Assembly (NCBI GenBank): GCA_937996655.1
Contig: CALKUK010000013.1
Location: forward strand, 248,001 to 312,000
Source: an uncultured Sphingomonadaceae bacterium
GTDB lineage: Bacteria > Pseudomonadota > Alphaproteobacteria > Sphingomonadales > Sphingomonadaceae
DNA length: 64,000 nucleotides
Direction: 5' to 3'
The notes beneath the pieces were generated by a model. It saw nothing but the letters and a program-made list of their open reading frames with translations. It searched no databases and had not been told where the DNA came from. Below, in pieces: positions 20,417 through 28,253 of this stretch. Every line of letters starts with the position of its first letter. Within the stretch, counting starts at the first letter, position 1. Position numbers and translations under genes: made by a program.

Positions 20417-22527
20417 CATCTCCGTTCGTAGACCTCGTTCAGGCATTTTCGGTACGTGTCGGAGCAAGACTTGCACCCGACTGGGCAAAAAACGCCCCCG
20501 CCGACCTATCGCTTGATAATCCTGACGCGCTCGCAGAAATGTCTACCGCTGTAGGCTGGGAGGCTCCTGCCCTCACGACCCGCAAGCCAAAGGCGCAGCA
20601 TTTTCCCTTACTCGCCTATGTTCCATCAACAGGCTGGGGCATTGCCGATCAATGGATTGATGACGTTGATTTGCGCGTACTCACCGTTCAGGGCATTGTT
20701 TCAACACCGTGGAGCGACGTTAGCCAGTTGGCGCGTCCAACATTTCCCCTCTCGTCGCAAGCATCGGCGAGCCCGCGCGCCTTTTCTATTTTCGCAAAGG
20801 CGCTGCTTGGTCAGCGCCGCTTATTAGTAGAAGCGACTGTCGCAACTATAGTGCTAAACATCATCGCTCTGGCCACCTCCTTTTACTCCATGCAAGTTTA
20901 CGACCGTGTGATCCCCAGAAGCGGGTTCGATACCCTCTGGGTGCTAACCGCAGGGATGGTGTTAGCGCTCGTGGTCGATTTTCTGATGCGCACGTCGCGA
21001 GCCTTTCTCGTAGACCGAGAAGCTGGCGACATTGATGCGCAAATGTCAGAATTCTTTTTTGCGCGTATGCAAGCTGTCCGGCTGGATGCCCGGCCACCGG
21101 GCATTGGCACTATGGCGGCACAGTTGCGTGGCCTCGATCAAATCCGGTCGATGATGACGTCTGCCTCATTCTTCGTTCTCGCGGATTTACCATTTTCCAT
21201 TCTGTTCATCATCGTCATGGCCACAATCGGAGGGAAGACGGCGCTTGTCCCCCTGGCCATTTTTCCAATTTCTCTTATCGCTGCATATGGCTTTGCGCGC
21301 CTGATCCGCAATGACACAAACAAGGCGCAAGTCAGCGGTAACCGGAAAAATGGCATATTAGTCGAAGCGCTGGATGCTTCCGAAACGATCAAAGCCAACC
21401 TTGGTGGCTGGCATATGCTGGCTGGTTGGAACCGGCTGGTGGAAACGGTGCACGACCACGATCAGCAGGTGCGTCGCTGGTCGACTATTGCCAGCTCCAC
21501 TTTTGGGATGTTGCAACAGATTTCGTATGTCGGGGTGATCGTGGCTGGCGTCAGCCTCGTAAGCTCTGGTGAACTGACGATGGGTGGCCTCATCGCCTGC
21601 AGCATGATTTGTGGTCGCATCAACGGGCCGCTGGTGGCTTCATTGCCAAATCTTGTCGTCCAGTGGGGTTATACGCGCTCATCCCTGCAATCGCTCGACA
21701 ATCTACTCGCAATGCCCACCGAACATCCAGATGGTACAACACCGATCCGCGTTGGAAGGATGGTTCCAGAAATTAAACTCGACGCCGTTACCTTCAAGCA
21801 TCGCGGGGCCCGCGAAGGGGTCGACGTTCCAGCCCTCAACATTCCAGCCGGCGCACGCGTCGGTCTCATTGGGCCGGTGGGCTCCGGTAAATCGACATTG
21901 ATGCGCCTTATGGCCGGCCTTTACCGCGCACAAACTGGACATGTGCTGATCAACGGCGTCGATGTTGGTCAAATCGCTGAGGATGATCTGCGCTCCCAAT
22001 GTTGCTCCATTGCCCAGGAATATAGCCTGATCAGCGGCACCCTGCGCGAAAACATCATCCTTGGGCTCCCCGACCCTGGCGATGAAGCGATCATGGCGGT
22101 GGCAGCAGAAACAGGTCTGGCCAGTGTTATCCAAAACCATCCATCAGGTCTCGACCTCCCTATTTTGGAAGGTGGCAGGGGCTTGTCAGGAGGACAGAGA
22201 AGCCTTGTCGGCTTGACACGCGCCATCCTTGCCAAGCCTCGCCTCCTGTTGCTGGATGAGCCGACTGCCAACCTTGACCAAGAAACCGAGGCGCGCGTCC
22301 TATCTGCTCTTTTCAATGCGGTTGGGCCTGAAGGTACGATCATCATGACGACGCACAAGGTGCCGCTCCTGCGCTTCGTCAATGATGTCGTCGTCATGAC
22401 CGGCGGAAAGATCGTACTCAACGGACCCACGAACGCTGTGCTGGAAAAACTGCGTCCACAGACGACAGCTCATCATACGCAGGCGGCAACAAATGCCCAG
22501 CCAACCCCCCTGAACCGAGTATCATGA
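20413..22527 (+). CDS. Type I secretion ABC transporter, LssB type
   Basis: Inner-membrane permease-ATPase, 704 aa, the length usual for the LssB/LapB group. Residues 1-135 form an N-terminal C39-like domain; I see no catalytic Cys motif, so it is probably a non-cleaving substrate-binding version. About 135-430 is the six-helix transmembrane domain. The nucleotide-binding domain shows Walker A GPVGSGKST (487-495), signature LSGGQR (from 591), Walker B LLLLDEP (from 611) and the H-loop MTTHK (His648). ATP hydrolysis powers one-step export through the HlyD-type adaptor and TolC partner, both adjacent with 4-bp overlaps. Lack of a peptidase fits a substrate with an uncleaved C-terminal signal. 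Confidence 0.93.
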   Translation: MTSPFVDLVQAFSVRVGARLAPDWAKNAPADLSLDNPDALAEMSTAVGWEAPALTTRKPKAQHFPLLAYVPSTGWGIADQWIDDVDLRVLTVQGIVSTPWSDVSQLARPTFPLSSQASASPRAFSIFAKALLGQRRLLVEATVATIVLNIIALATSFYSMQVYDRVIPRSGFDTLWVLTAGMVLALVVDFLMRTSRAFLVDREAGDIDAQMSEFFFARMQAVRLDARPPGIGTMAAQLRGLDQIRSMMTSASFFVLADLPFSILFIIVMATIGGKTALVPLAIFPISLIAAYGFARLIRNDTNKAQVSGNRKNGILVEALDASETIKANLGGWHMLAGWNRLVETVHDHDQQVRRWSTIASSTFGMLQQISYVGVIVAGVSLVSSGELTMGGLIACSMICGRINGPLVASLPNLVVQWGYTRSSLQSLDNLLAMPTEHPDGTTPIRVGRMVPEIKLDAVTFKHRGAREGVDVPALNIPAGARVGLIGPVGSGKSTLMRLMAGLYRAQTGHVLINGVDVGQIAEDDLRSQCCSIAQEYSLISGTLRENIILGLPDPGDEAIMAVAAETGLASVIQNHPSGLDLPILEGGRGLSGGQRSLVGLTRAILAKPRLLLLDEPTANLDQETEARVLSALFNAVGPEGTIIMTTHKVPLLRFVNDVVVMTGGKIVLNGPTNAVLEKLRPQTTAHHTQAATNAQPTPLNRVS

Positions 22528-23681
22528 TCATGGCAACCAAACGCAAGTCGAAGACGACCTCGATCATAATGGTGACTGCAGCTTCGGTAGGCGCCTTTCT
22601 GGCTTGGGCAAGCTATGCGGAGATAGATCAAGTCAGCCGTGCGTCAGGTCAAGTTATTCCCGCTGGACGCGTCCAGCTGATACAAAGCACCGACGGAGGC
22701 GTCATTGCTTCAATCCTGGTGAAAGAGGGAGACGTCGTCCGCAAAGGACAAAAACTAGTCCAACTAGACCGCGTCAAGATCGAAGCGGCCGCGGATGAAG
22801 GCAAGGCGAAAGTCGCAGCGATGAAGACCGTCAAAAGTCGCATAGAGGCTGAACTTTTCGACAAGCCTCTGGTTTTCCCTGCGGACGTCAACGACTTTCC
22901 GGACTTTATGTCTAACCAGCGCCAATTATTCCTAAAAAGGCGAGCGGCGCAGACCCAAGATATTTCGGCCCTCCGCAACATGCTTGCTCTTGCCGATCAA
23001 GAACTAAGCATGAATATGCCGTTGCTAGCCTATGGCGATGTCAGCCGGTCAGAGGTGATCCGATTGCAGCGGTCCGTTGCCGATATTCAGGCTCAGATAG
23101 CCAACAAACAGAACAAGTATCTGCAGGATCTTCAAGCCGAATATGCCAAAGTTGAAGAAGATCTGGTCACAGCAGAACAGACCATGACCCAGCGACTGTC
23201 CTCTCTGAAAGACACTGACATAGAGGCGCCGACCGACGGCATCGTAAAAAACATCAGACTGACCACCATTGGTGGCGTGCTCCGCCCCGGAGATGAAGTG
23301 CTCCAAATCGTCCCGACCGGAGAACAGTTAATAATTGAAGGCAAAGTTCAGCCCGCCGACATCGCCTATGTGCGCGTCGGACAAAGCGCGTCAGTGAAGT
23401 TTGATGCCTACGATTCGTCCATTTTCGGATCCGCAAGCGGAAAGGTAATCTACATAAGTCCCGATACCCTGACAGAGCAAAAAGGCAGCAGTGAGCAAGT
23501 TTATTACCGCGTCCATATTCAAGCAGACACAAGAACCATGCACCGGCGACCTGGTAAGCCCGTTATTATTCAACCTGGTATGACGGCTACATCTGAAATA
23601 CAGACGGGCAAAAATACAATTCTAAAGTTTTTGGCCAAGCCATTAATTAAGACAATATCCGGGTCGCTCGGGGAACGATAA
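22524..23681 (+). CDS. HlyD-family T1SS membrane-fusion adaptor
   Basis: Periplasmic adaptor joining the ABC exporter to the TolC channel, 385 aa. A single membrane anchor (IIMVTAASVGAFLAWASYA, about 14-32) is followed by a lipoyl half-motif (DGGVIASILVKEGDVVRKGQ), a long coiled-coil hairpin (about 90-235, EDLVTAEQTMTQRLSSL) and the second lipoyl half (APTDGIVKNIRLTTIGGVL), then the beta-barrel. Start ATG 22524 overlaps the exporter stop; an alternative ATG lies 6 bases later. It is the last gene of the T1SS operon; AT-rich DNA follows. Confidence 0.92.
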   Translation: MIMATKRKSKTTSIIMVTAASVGAFLAWASYAEIDQVSRASGQVIPAGRVQLIQSTDGGVIASILVKEGDVVRKGQKLVQLDRVKIEAAADEGKAKVAAMKTVKSRIEAELFDKPLVFPADVNDFPDFMSNQRQLFLKRRAAQTQDISALRNMLALADQELSMNMPLLAYGDVSRSEVIRLQRSVADIQAQIANKQNKYLQDLQAEYAKVEEDLVTAEQTMTQRLSSLKDTDIEAPTDGIVKNIRLTTIGGVLRPGDEVLQIVPTGEQLIIEGKVQPADIAYVRVGQSASVKFDAYDSSIFGSASGKVIYISPDTLTEQKGSSEQVYYRVHIQADTRTMHRRPGKPVIIQPGMTATSEIQTGKNTILKFLAKPLIKTISGSLGER

Positions 23682-23791
23682 ATATTATCTTCAATCCGGT
23701 CTAATATTAAATTCCAAATTTTATCGAAAAAAATTAATGTAAAGGCTTGACCGATCAGAGATACTCCACGCCAAATATTACGGCGTCGCGG

Positions 23792-24076
23792 TTATTTCGA
23801 CGAAGACTCCGTGTCGATTGCAAAATCGCCAACGTTAAGAGAATTCAAAAAATTCTCATCGAGGGAATATATAACACCCCTCCTGTCCTGCCTGTCACGC
23901 TGACATGTGATAATTTCACGGTCTACCATTCTGCTTAACAAGCTGGATACTGTCGGCTGGCTGGCTGACAAGTTTTGGTAGATATGATGAGCTCTCTTTG
24001 GCCCGGAGATGAGCAAGCTGATAATCTGCCCCTCATAGTTGAGGTAGTCCATAGGAAATTTTGAATTAACGTTCAT
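23792..24076 (-). CDS. Small winged-helix (MarR-like) regulator
   Basis: 94-residue protein made almost only of a winged helix-turn-helix: recognition helix region ASQPTVSSLLSRMVDRE and wing CQRDRQDRRGVIYSL. MarR-family proteins are normally 140-160 aa with dimerisation helices, which are missing here, so it is a minimal version. It is convergent with the T1SS operon and sits in the same AT-rich patch, so control of the adhesin or its exporter is a reasonable but unproven guess. I see no ligand-binding region. Confidence 0.7.
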   Translation of the reverse strand: MNVNSKFPMDYLNYEGQIISLLISGPKRAHHIYQNLSASQPTVSSLLSRMVDREIITCQRDRQDRRGVIYSLDENFLNSLNVGDFAIDTESSSK

Positions 24077-24316
24077 TTTTTGATCCCGATGCCTTAACCG
24101 GGTCGCACACTTTTATTTTGATAATCTATTCGGCATAAATTATCGAAAAAAAAGTTAAAAAACATATAATATATAATTTCAAAATACGAAAATTCTATCC
24201 ATGCTTCTGGCGCTGCATATAAAGTTTATTTGGAACAAACCAGACAGGCCTCAATCTCAACGCGCTGTCTATATTTTAAAATTCATTTTAGGTTAAATCT
24301 ACAGCAACTCAATTAG

Positions 24317-24384
24317 AGGAGCCCTTGCTGCTTCGGTCGAATGTAGCTCCTACCGGGAAAGTCAGACAGGCTTTCCCGGGCTTT
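24317..24384 (+). ncRNA. Candidate small structured RNA or leader
   Basis: Two hairpins in series: AGGAGC (24317-24322) pairs with GCTCCT (24346-24351), then a perfect 9-bp stem with terminator look. Together they resemble a short sRNA or an attenuating leader in front of the 66-codon gene at 24397. No family recognised. Confidence 0.3.
24353..24384 (+). terminator. Intrinsic terminator-like hairpin
   Basis: CCGGGAAAG (24353-24361), nine-base loop, CTTTCCCGG (24371-24379), followed by GCTTTGTT. Good stem, modest T-run. It ends 13 bases before the next start codon. Confidence 0.55.
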
Positions 24385-24396
24385 GTTGGATGACTA

Positions 24397-24597
24397 ATGA
24401 TCTCACTCCTTAGGAAATTATGGTGTTGGCGCGGCAAACACCGACGGAATGGCGGCCAGGCACGTCATGACGGTCATACTTGGGTTTCGGAGTGTAAGTA
24501 TTGTGGAGTGCCATTGGCGCGAAACGCTCATGGTCAATGGAACCTCCAAAATGACAATTTCAAACCAACGGCACCAGCTAGCGCTCCTGGCGACTGA
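24397..24597 (+). CDS. Small conserved CxxC protein, function unknown
   Basis: 66 aa. Basic, Trp/Cys/His-rich: LWCWRGKHRR at the N-terminus, then HTWVSECKYCGVPLARN. The CxxC with nearby Cys and His could make a small zinc ribbon. Short proteins of this look are common in sphingomonads, but I know no function. It stands alone, immediately after the double hairpin. The start ATG lacks a strong ribosome-binding site (TTGGATGA upstream). Confidence 0.6.
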   Translation: MISLLRKLWCWRGKHRRNGGQARHDGHTWVSECKYCGVPLARNAHGQWNLQNDNFKPTAPASAPGD

Positions 24598-25177
24598 GCC
24601 CAGGCGGCGTCAAAAGTAAGTCCCGCGAAAACCAGCCCCCTAACCCCTGCCCGCTTTCCAACGATGAGAGCGCACAGTCCAATGGTTAGGGCGGTTGAAA
24701 TCGACGCAAAAATTCGCGCCGGCTCATGGATCACTTCACAACCTTTTACTTTGAACCGTCAAATCACTGATCTTCCCACTTAGCCAGATGGCCGCGCTAG
24801 CCGAGCGGCAGTCGCTCCTCGCCTGAAGTTTCGCTCATCTTGCGACCGCTCCGCCATTTTTGAAGCATTGGGGTTCGACTGACCGCGCCACCGCATACCT
24901 CAACGACGCGGGCTAGGGCGAAAGCTCTGCTATTTGGTGGCACGTTGCAGGGCGGCGGCAGTGCCTCGGATGGAAGCCGTCTTTGCCAAGTGGGAACCGG
25001 TCACCGCCTAAAATTGCGCCGATTATGAGGCCGCTGTGTGGGTTGAAGATGCGTTGCGTTTAGATGGGCCACTCCGCCACACAGTCCCTGCAGTAGGACG
25101 CACATTAAGGTCGTAATGCGCGCCTGCGGCGTTAAGCGCCTAAAGACAGAGCCGCAATCGAGCGATATGAGCGCTCT
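24598..25177. other. Non-coding stretch with one copy of a dispersed repeat
   Basis: 580 bases with no convincing gene. A 66-codon minus-strand frame (24534-24734) overlaps the CxxC gene and looks like chance. The stretch 24951-25067 is copy A of the dispersed repeat. Confidence 0.5.
24951..25067 (+). repeat. Dispersed 117-bp repeat, copy A
   Basis: About 117 bp, near-identical (4 mismatches by eye) and in the same orientation as 39161-39277. Both copies contain ATGGAAGCCGTCTTTGCC followed by a short open frame ending in TAA. No terminal inverted repeat is evident. It may be a remnant of a mobile element or a shared 3' fragment of a lost gene. Confidence 0.85.
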
Positions 25178-25726
25178 ATGGCCCGTATACTCCTGTTCAA
25201 CAAACCCTTTGGGGTCCTGTCACAATTCACCGACCGCGGATCACCGACGGTTCGATCGACATTGTCGGACTTCATTACAATGAAGGACGTTTATCCCGCC
25301 GGAAGGCTCGATCGGGACAGTGAGGGCCTGCTGCTCCTTTGCGATGACGGGCGGTTGCAGGCGCGGATTGCCGACCCCCGTTTCAAGCTGCCCAAGACCT
25401 ACCTCGTGCAAGTCGAAGGCGCGCCACAGGAGCCAGAACTGGTGCGCTTGCGCCAGGGCGTCCGGCTCAAGGATGGCATGACCCTGCCGTGCGACGTTGC
25501 GCGCATCGACCCTCCGGACTTGTGGCAACGCAATCCGCCGATACGGGAACGCAAATCGATTCCCGACACTTGGCTCAAACTCACCATCCGAGAAGGGCGC
25601 AACCGGCAAGTCCGGCGAATGACGGCGGCAGTCGGACTGCCCACACTCAGGCTAGTGCGCTGGTCGATCGGTGACTGGGTTGTCGACGGGATAGCGCCGG
25701 GCCAGTTTGAGATGATCTCTACCTAG
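25178..25726 (+). CDS. rluE: 23S rRNA pseudouridine synthase, RluE-like
   Basis: 182 aa enzyme of the RsuA/RluB/RluE family that isomerises a uridine in 23S rRNA. The catalytic motif GRLDRDSEGLLLL (Asp at about residue 46) and the C-terminal EGRNRQVRRM are intact. There is no S4 RNA-binding domain at the N-terminus, which is the RluE pattern and explains the short length. Cytosolic. It precedes rlmJ by 75 bases on the same strand; both modify large-subunit RNA. Confidence 0.9.
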   Translation: MARILLFNKPFGVLSQFTDRGSPTVRSTLSDFITMKDVYPAGRLDRDSEGLLLLCDDGRLQARIADPRFKLPKTYLVQVEGAPQEPELVRLRQGVRLKDGMTLPCDVARIDPPDLWQRNPPIRERKSIPDTWLKLTIREGRNRQVRRMTAAVGLPTLRLVRWSIGDWVVDGIAPGQFEMIST

Positions 25727-25801
25727 GACAGACAGGCAAGGTGATGCGGCGGCCAGAAGGCTTTGAAGCTTTCTGCCAGACTGACTAAGAGCACTCTTCA
25801 G

Positions 25802-26629
25802 ATGAATTATCGCCATTCTTTCCATGCCGGCAACAGCGCCGATGTTGTGAAGCATAGTCTTCTCATCGCCCTCGTGCAGGCCTTGCAACTCAAACAGGGG
25901 GCGTTGACCCTGATTGATACCCATGCAGGCTGCGGGCTGTACGATCTTGACGGCGATCAAGCCCTGCGCACCGGTGAAGCGATCCATGGCGTGGTGCAGG
26001 CCTTTGCCGATCCGAGCCCCCTGCTGAACGACTACCGCGCCGCCGTGCAGGCGGTGAACAGCGGGGACGAGACGCGTTTCTACCCCGGCTCGCCGTGCCT
26101 TCTGGCGCAACTTCTGCGGCCACAAGACGTCTTGATCGTCAACGAAAAACATCCCGAGGACGCGCGGTCCCTGCGCCGCGCGATGCGCGGCACACCTGCT
26201 GCCGTGCATGAGCGCGACGCCTATGAGCTCTGGCTGGCGATGCTCCCGACCCGAACACCGCGCGGCGTGGTTGTGGTCGATCCGCCCTATGAGCAGACGG
26301 ATGAACGCGCCCGTATTTCATCCACCCTCGCCTCCGCGCACCGCAAATGGGCGCATGGCGTAACGGTAATCTGGTATCCCCTGAAAGACCGTGCCACGCA
26401 TGAGCGGTGGAAGCAGCAGTTACGCACGCTCGGCATCCCGAAATTCCTGACGGTGGAGCATTGGCTTTACGATGTCGACCAGCCCAGCATCTATAACGGC
26501 GCGGGCCTTTTTATCGTCAACCCGCCCTACGCCTTTACGCAATCGCTGCCACCCCTGCTGGACGCCCTGCGCGACGCGCTCGCGCCAGATGGTCATAGAG
26601 GCGAGATCATGACGGAATGGTTGGCCTAG
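25802..26629 (+). CDS. rlmJ: 23S rRNA adenine N6-methyltransferase RlmJ
   Basis: 275 aa. Methylates A2030 of 23S rRNA using S-adenosylmethionine. Hallmark N-terminus MNYRHSFHAGN, SAM-binding DTHAGCGLYDL and catalytic DPPYE (Asp at residue 160) are present. I chose ATG 25802, because the family begins with this motif; an upstream in-frame ATG at 25763 would add 13 unrelated residues. Length is normal for the family. Confidence 0.95.
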   Translation: MNYRHSFHAGNSADVVKHSLLIALVQALQLKQGALTLIDTHAGCGLYDLDGDQALRTGEAIHGVVQAFADPSPLLNDYRAAVQAVNSGDETRFYPGSPCLLAQLLRPQDVLIVNEKHPEDARSLRRAMRGTPAAVHERDAYELWLAMLPTRTPRGVVVVDPPYEQTDERARISSTLASAHRKWAHGVTVIWYPLKDRATHERWKQQLRTLGIPKFLTVEHWLYDVDQPSIYNGAGLFIVNPPYAFTQSLPPLLDALRDALAPDGHRGEIMTEWLA

Positions 26630-26647
26630 TCTCCGCTAATCGGAGAC
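26629..26647. terminator. Hairpin between convergent genes
   Basis: Perfect 7-bp stem GTCTCCG-CTAAT-CGGAGAC starting within the rlmJ stop codon and lying before the end of the convergent DUF347 gene. No T-run on either side, so it could act in both directions only weakly. Confidence 0.45.
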
Positions 26648-26684
26648 AAGGTGCGGTAAGACTGCCAGCGCAGACGACGCGATA

Positions 26685-27449
26685 TTAGTGCCTTTTTGAT
26701 GCGGCCCGTTGCGGCAAAAATTGTATGAGCAGGCCAATCGCAATGGCGAGAACGAGCGAGGCCAGCGGCCGGCTGAGATCAAGGCCGCCCTTAGCCAAGG
26801 GCTTATCGAGAAAATCTCCAACCGTTGCGCCAAGTGGTCGGGTCAGGATGAACGCCGCCCAGAACAGCAGCACACGGTTCGCACTGGTGAACCGCCAGAG
26901 ACCCACCAACACAATCAGGCCCAAGGCAAACATTGTTGCTCCGCCTAGATACCCAAGACCGCCGGTATCTGCCGCCCAGTCCCCCAGGGCCGTCCCAAGA
27001 GTCTGGGAGAAAGTAATTGTGGTCCAATAAAGCGCTTCAGACTTTGGGTCCGTCACATTTTCCACTGCGATCGACCCTGTGATGCGTTGCCAGGCGAACA
27101 GCGACAGGAGCACCAATCCAAGCAGGACGGCCGAACCGCCGGTATAGCCGATGCCCAGAGAGCGCGTGGCAAAATCAGCCATCGTTGTGCCCGCGGTCGT
27201 CGATGCGATGATCGTCGTCCAATAGAGCCAGGGACGGAAGCGATCCGCGCGGATCTGGAGCGTGACCATAATCAGCAGCGCCGCGCCAAATATCGCGGTG
27301 CCGACAAGATATCCCATGTCCCAGCTCATCGACACGGTGTCGCCGGCGGTTTCACCCAGCGTCGTGGCAAGGATCTTGATCATCCAAAAGCCGAGCGTGA
27401 CAGCGGGAACCTTAATGGCAGCATTTAATGGGCGGGATTGGTCAATCAT
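26685..27449 (-). CDS. DUF347-repeat membrane protein (COG4705 type)
   Basis: 254 aa integral membrane protein with four internal repeats of the DUF347 kind: WMIKILATTLGETAGD, YWTTIIASTTAGTTMADF, YWTTITFSQTLGTALGDW and FWAAFILTRPLGATVGDF. About eight membrane segments. Family members are found in many proteobacteria; some are described as membrane-anchored proteins without a proven activity. Last gene of the minus-strand acid-phosphatase/receptor cluster. Confidence 0.85.
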   Translation of the reverse strand: MIDQSRPLNAAIKVPAVTLGFWMIKILATTLGETAGDTVSMSWDMGYLVGTAIFGAALLIMVTLQIRADRFRPWLYWTTIIASTTAGTTMADFATRSLGIGYTGGSAVLLGLVLLSLFAWQRITGSIAVENVTDPKSEALYWTTITFSQTLGTALGDWAADTGGLGYLGGATMFALGLIVLVGLWRFTSANRVLLFWAAFILTRPLGATVGDFLDKPLAKGGLDLSRPLASLVLAIAIGLLIQFLPQRAASKRH

Positions 27450-27461
27450 GGAAAGCCTTCA

Positions 27462-28253
27462 TCAATAATCTATGCCGAGCGCGAGAAAGCAGTGAAATCC
27501 GGTTTTTCCCGTGCCATCTTCAATCACAGGTCCGCCCGAGGCAAGCAGACGGAACGGTTTATGGAGCTGATGGATGATCCCCAAGCCAAAACTGGTGGTC
27601 GCATGCCCGCCAACTTCCCCCGCGCCGCTCCGGTCCAGTTCCAGACCCATAAGGTCCCGCTCATTCATTTGCCGCGAAACGGCGATGCCCCCGGTCCAAT
27701 AGTTACGGTTGCCCGCCCCCGGATTAAGAGCATAGCCCGCGCCTCCGAAAATCGACCATCGGCCAATGTCCTTCTGGGCCCAGACAGGCAATAGGGCCGT
27801 CACGTGCCCCGCACCCATCCCATGGGATGCTGTGGGAAGGGTGATACCCGGAAACGCCGCCACTTGAAGGCCGGACGCCTCATCATGGATGAAGCGATAT
27901 TTGGCCGACATTTCGATGTCGCCCGCACCCCCGCGCCACCCATCGCTGTCATGCGCGAAAGCAACCGGCAGACCCAAAGTCAGTTGCAGGTTTCTAGCCG
28001 CGCCAAAATTGATTTCAGCGCCAGCAGCACCGTCAACGTCACGGCCGCGCCCTTCTGCTTCAATCAGCGGGCCATAGATTTCCCAATGGCCGGTTTCTGT
28101 CGGTTCAGGATCATCGGTCATAAAAGGCGGCCCTGCCCACGCCGGCTGCGGGATCACCGCCACCAGCGCGAGCAGGGTAAAAAATACCTTTTGACGCCCT
28201 GAAAAAGAGGAACGCCTCAAACTATTAAACCTCTTAGAACTTGAAACGGACAT
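27462..28253 (-). CDS. Outer-membrane protein, phenol MetA-degradation family
   Basis: About 263 aa. Signal peptide (KVFFTLLALVAVIPQPAWA) followed by GPPFMTDDPEPTETGHWE, the start typical of the Phenol_MetA_deg outer-membrane family, and alternating beta-strands ending in aromatic residues (FLALGIDY). Likely a small barrel for passive passage or binding of a solute. The frame is open up to 28328. ATG 28253 overlaps the receptor gene, while TTG 28220 has AGAGG 9 bases upstream and may be the real start. Translationally close to the receptor gene (overlap or 14-base gap) and 13 bases from the DUF347 gene. Confidence 0.75.
   Translation of the reverse strand: MSVSSSKRFNSLRRSSFSGRQKVFFTLLALVAVIPQPAWAGPPFMTDDPEPTETGHWEIYGPLIEAEGRGRDVDGAAGAEINFGAARNLQLTLGLPVAFAHDSDGWRGGAGDIEMSAKYRFIHDEASGLQVAAFPGITLPTASHGMGAGHVTALLPVWAQKDIGRWSIFGGAGYALNPGAGNRNYWTGGIAVSRQMNERDLMGLELDRSGAGEVGGHATTSFGLGIIHQLHKPFRLLASGGPVIEDGTGKTGFHCFLALGIDY

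Larger units (their letters stand above)
24077..24396. other. AT-rich intergenic region with double hairpin
   Basis: 320 bases. The first 150 are extremely A/T-rich (for example around 24140-24180) and contain the promoter of the small regulator. The rest holds the two successive hairpins listed at 24317-24384. No credible open frame. Confidence 0.5.

Noticed and set aside
24534..24734. 66-codon minus-strand frame
   Set aside because: Overlaps the CxxC gene on the other strand and shows only a generic hydrophobic stretch; no ribosome-binding site.
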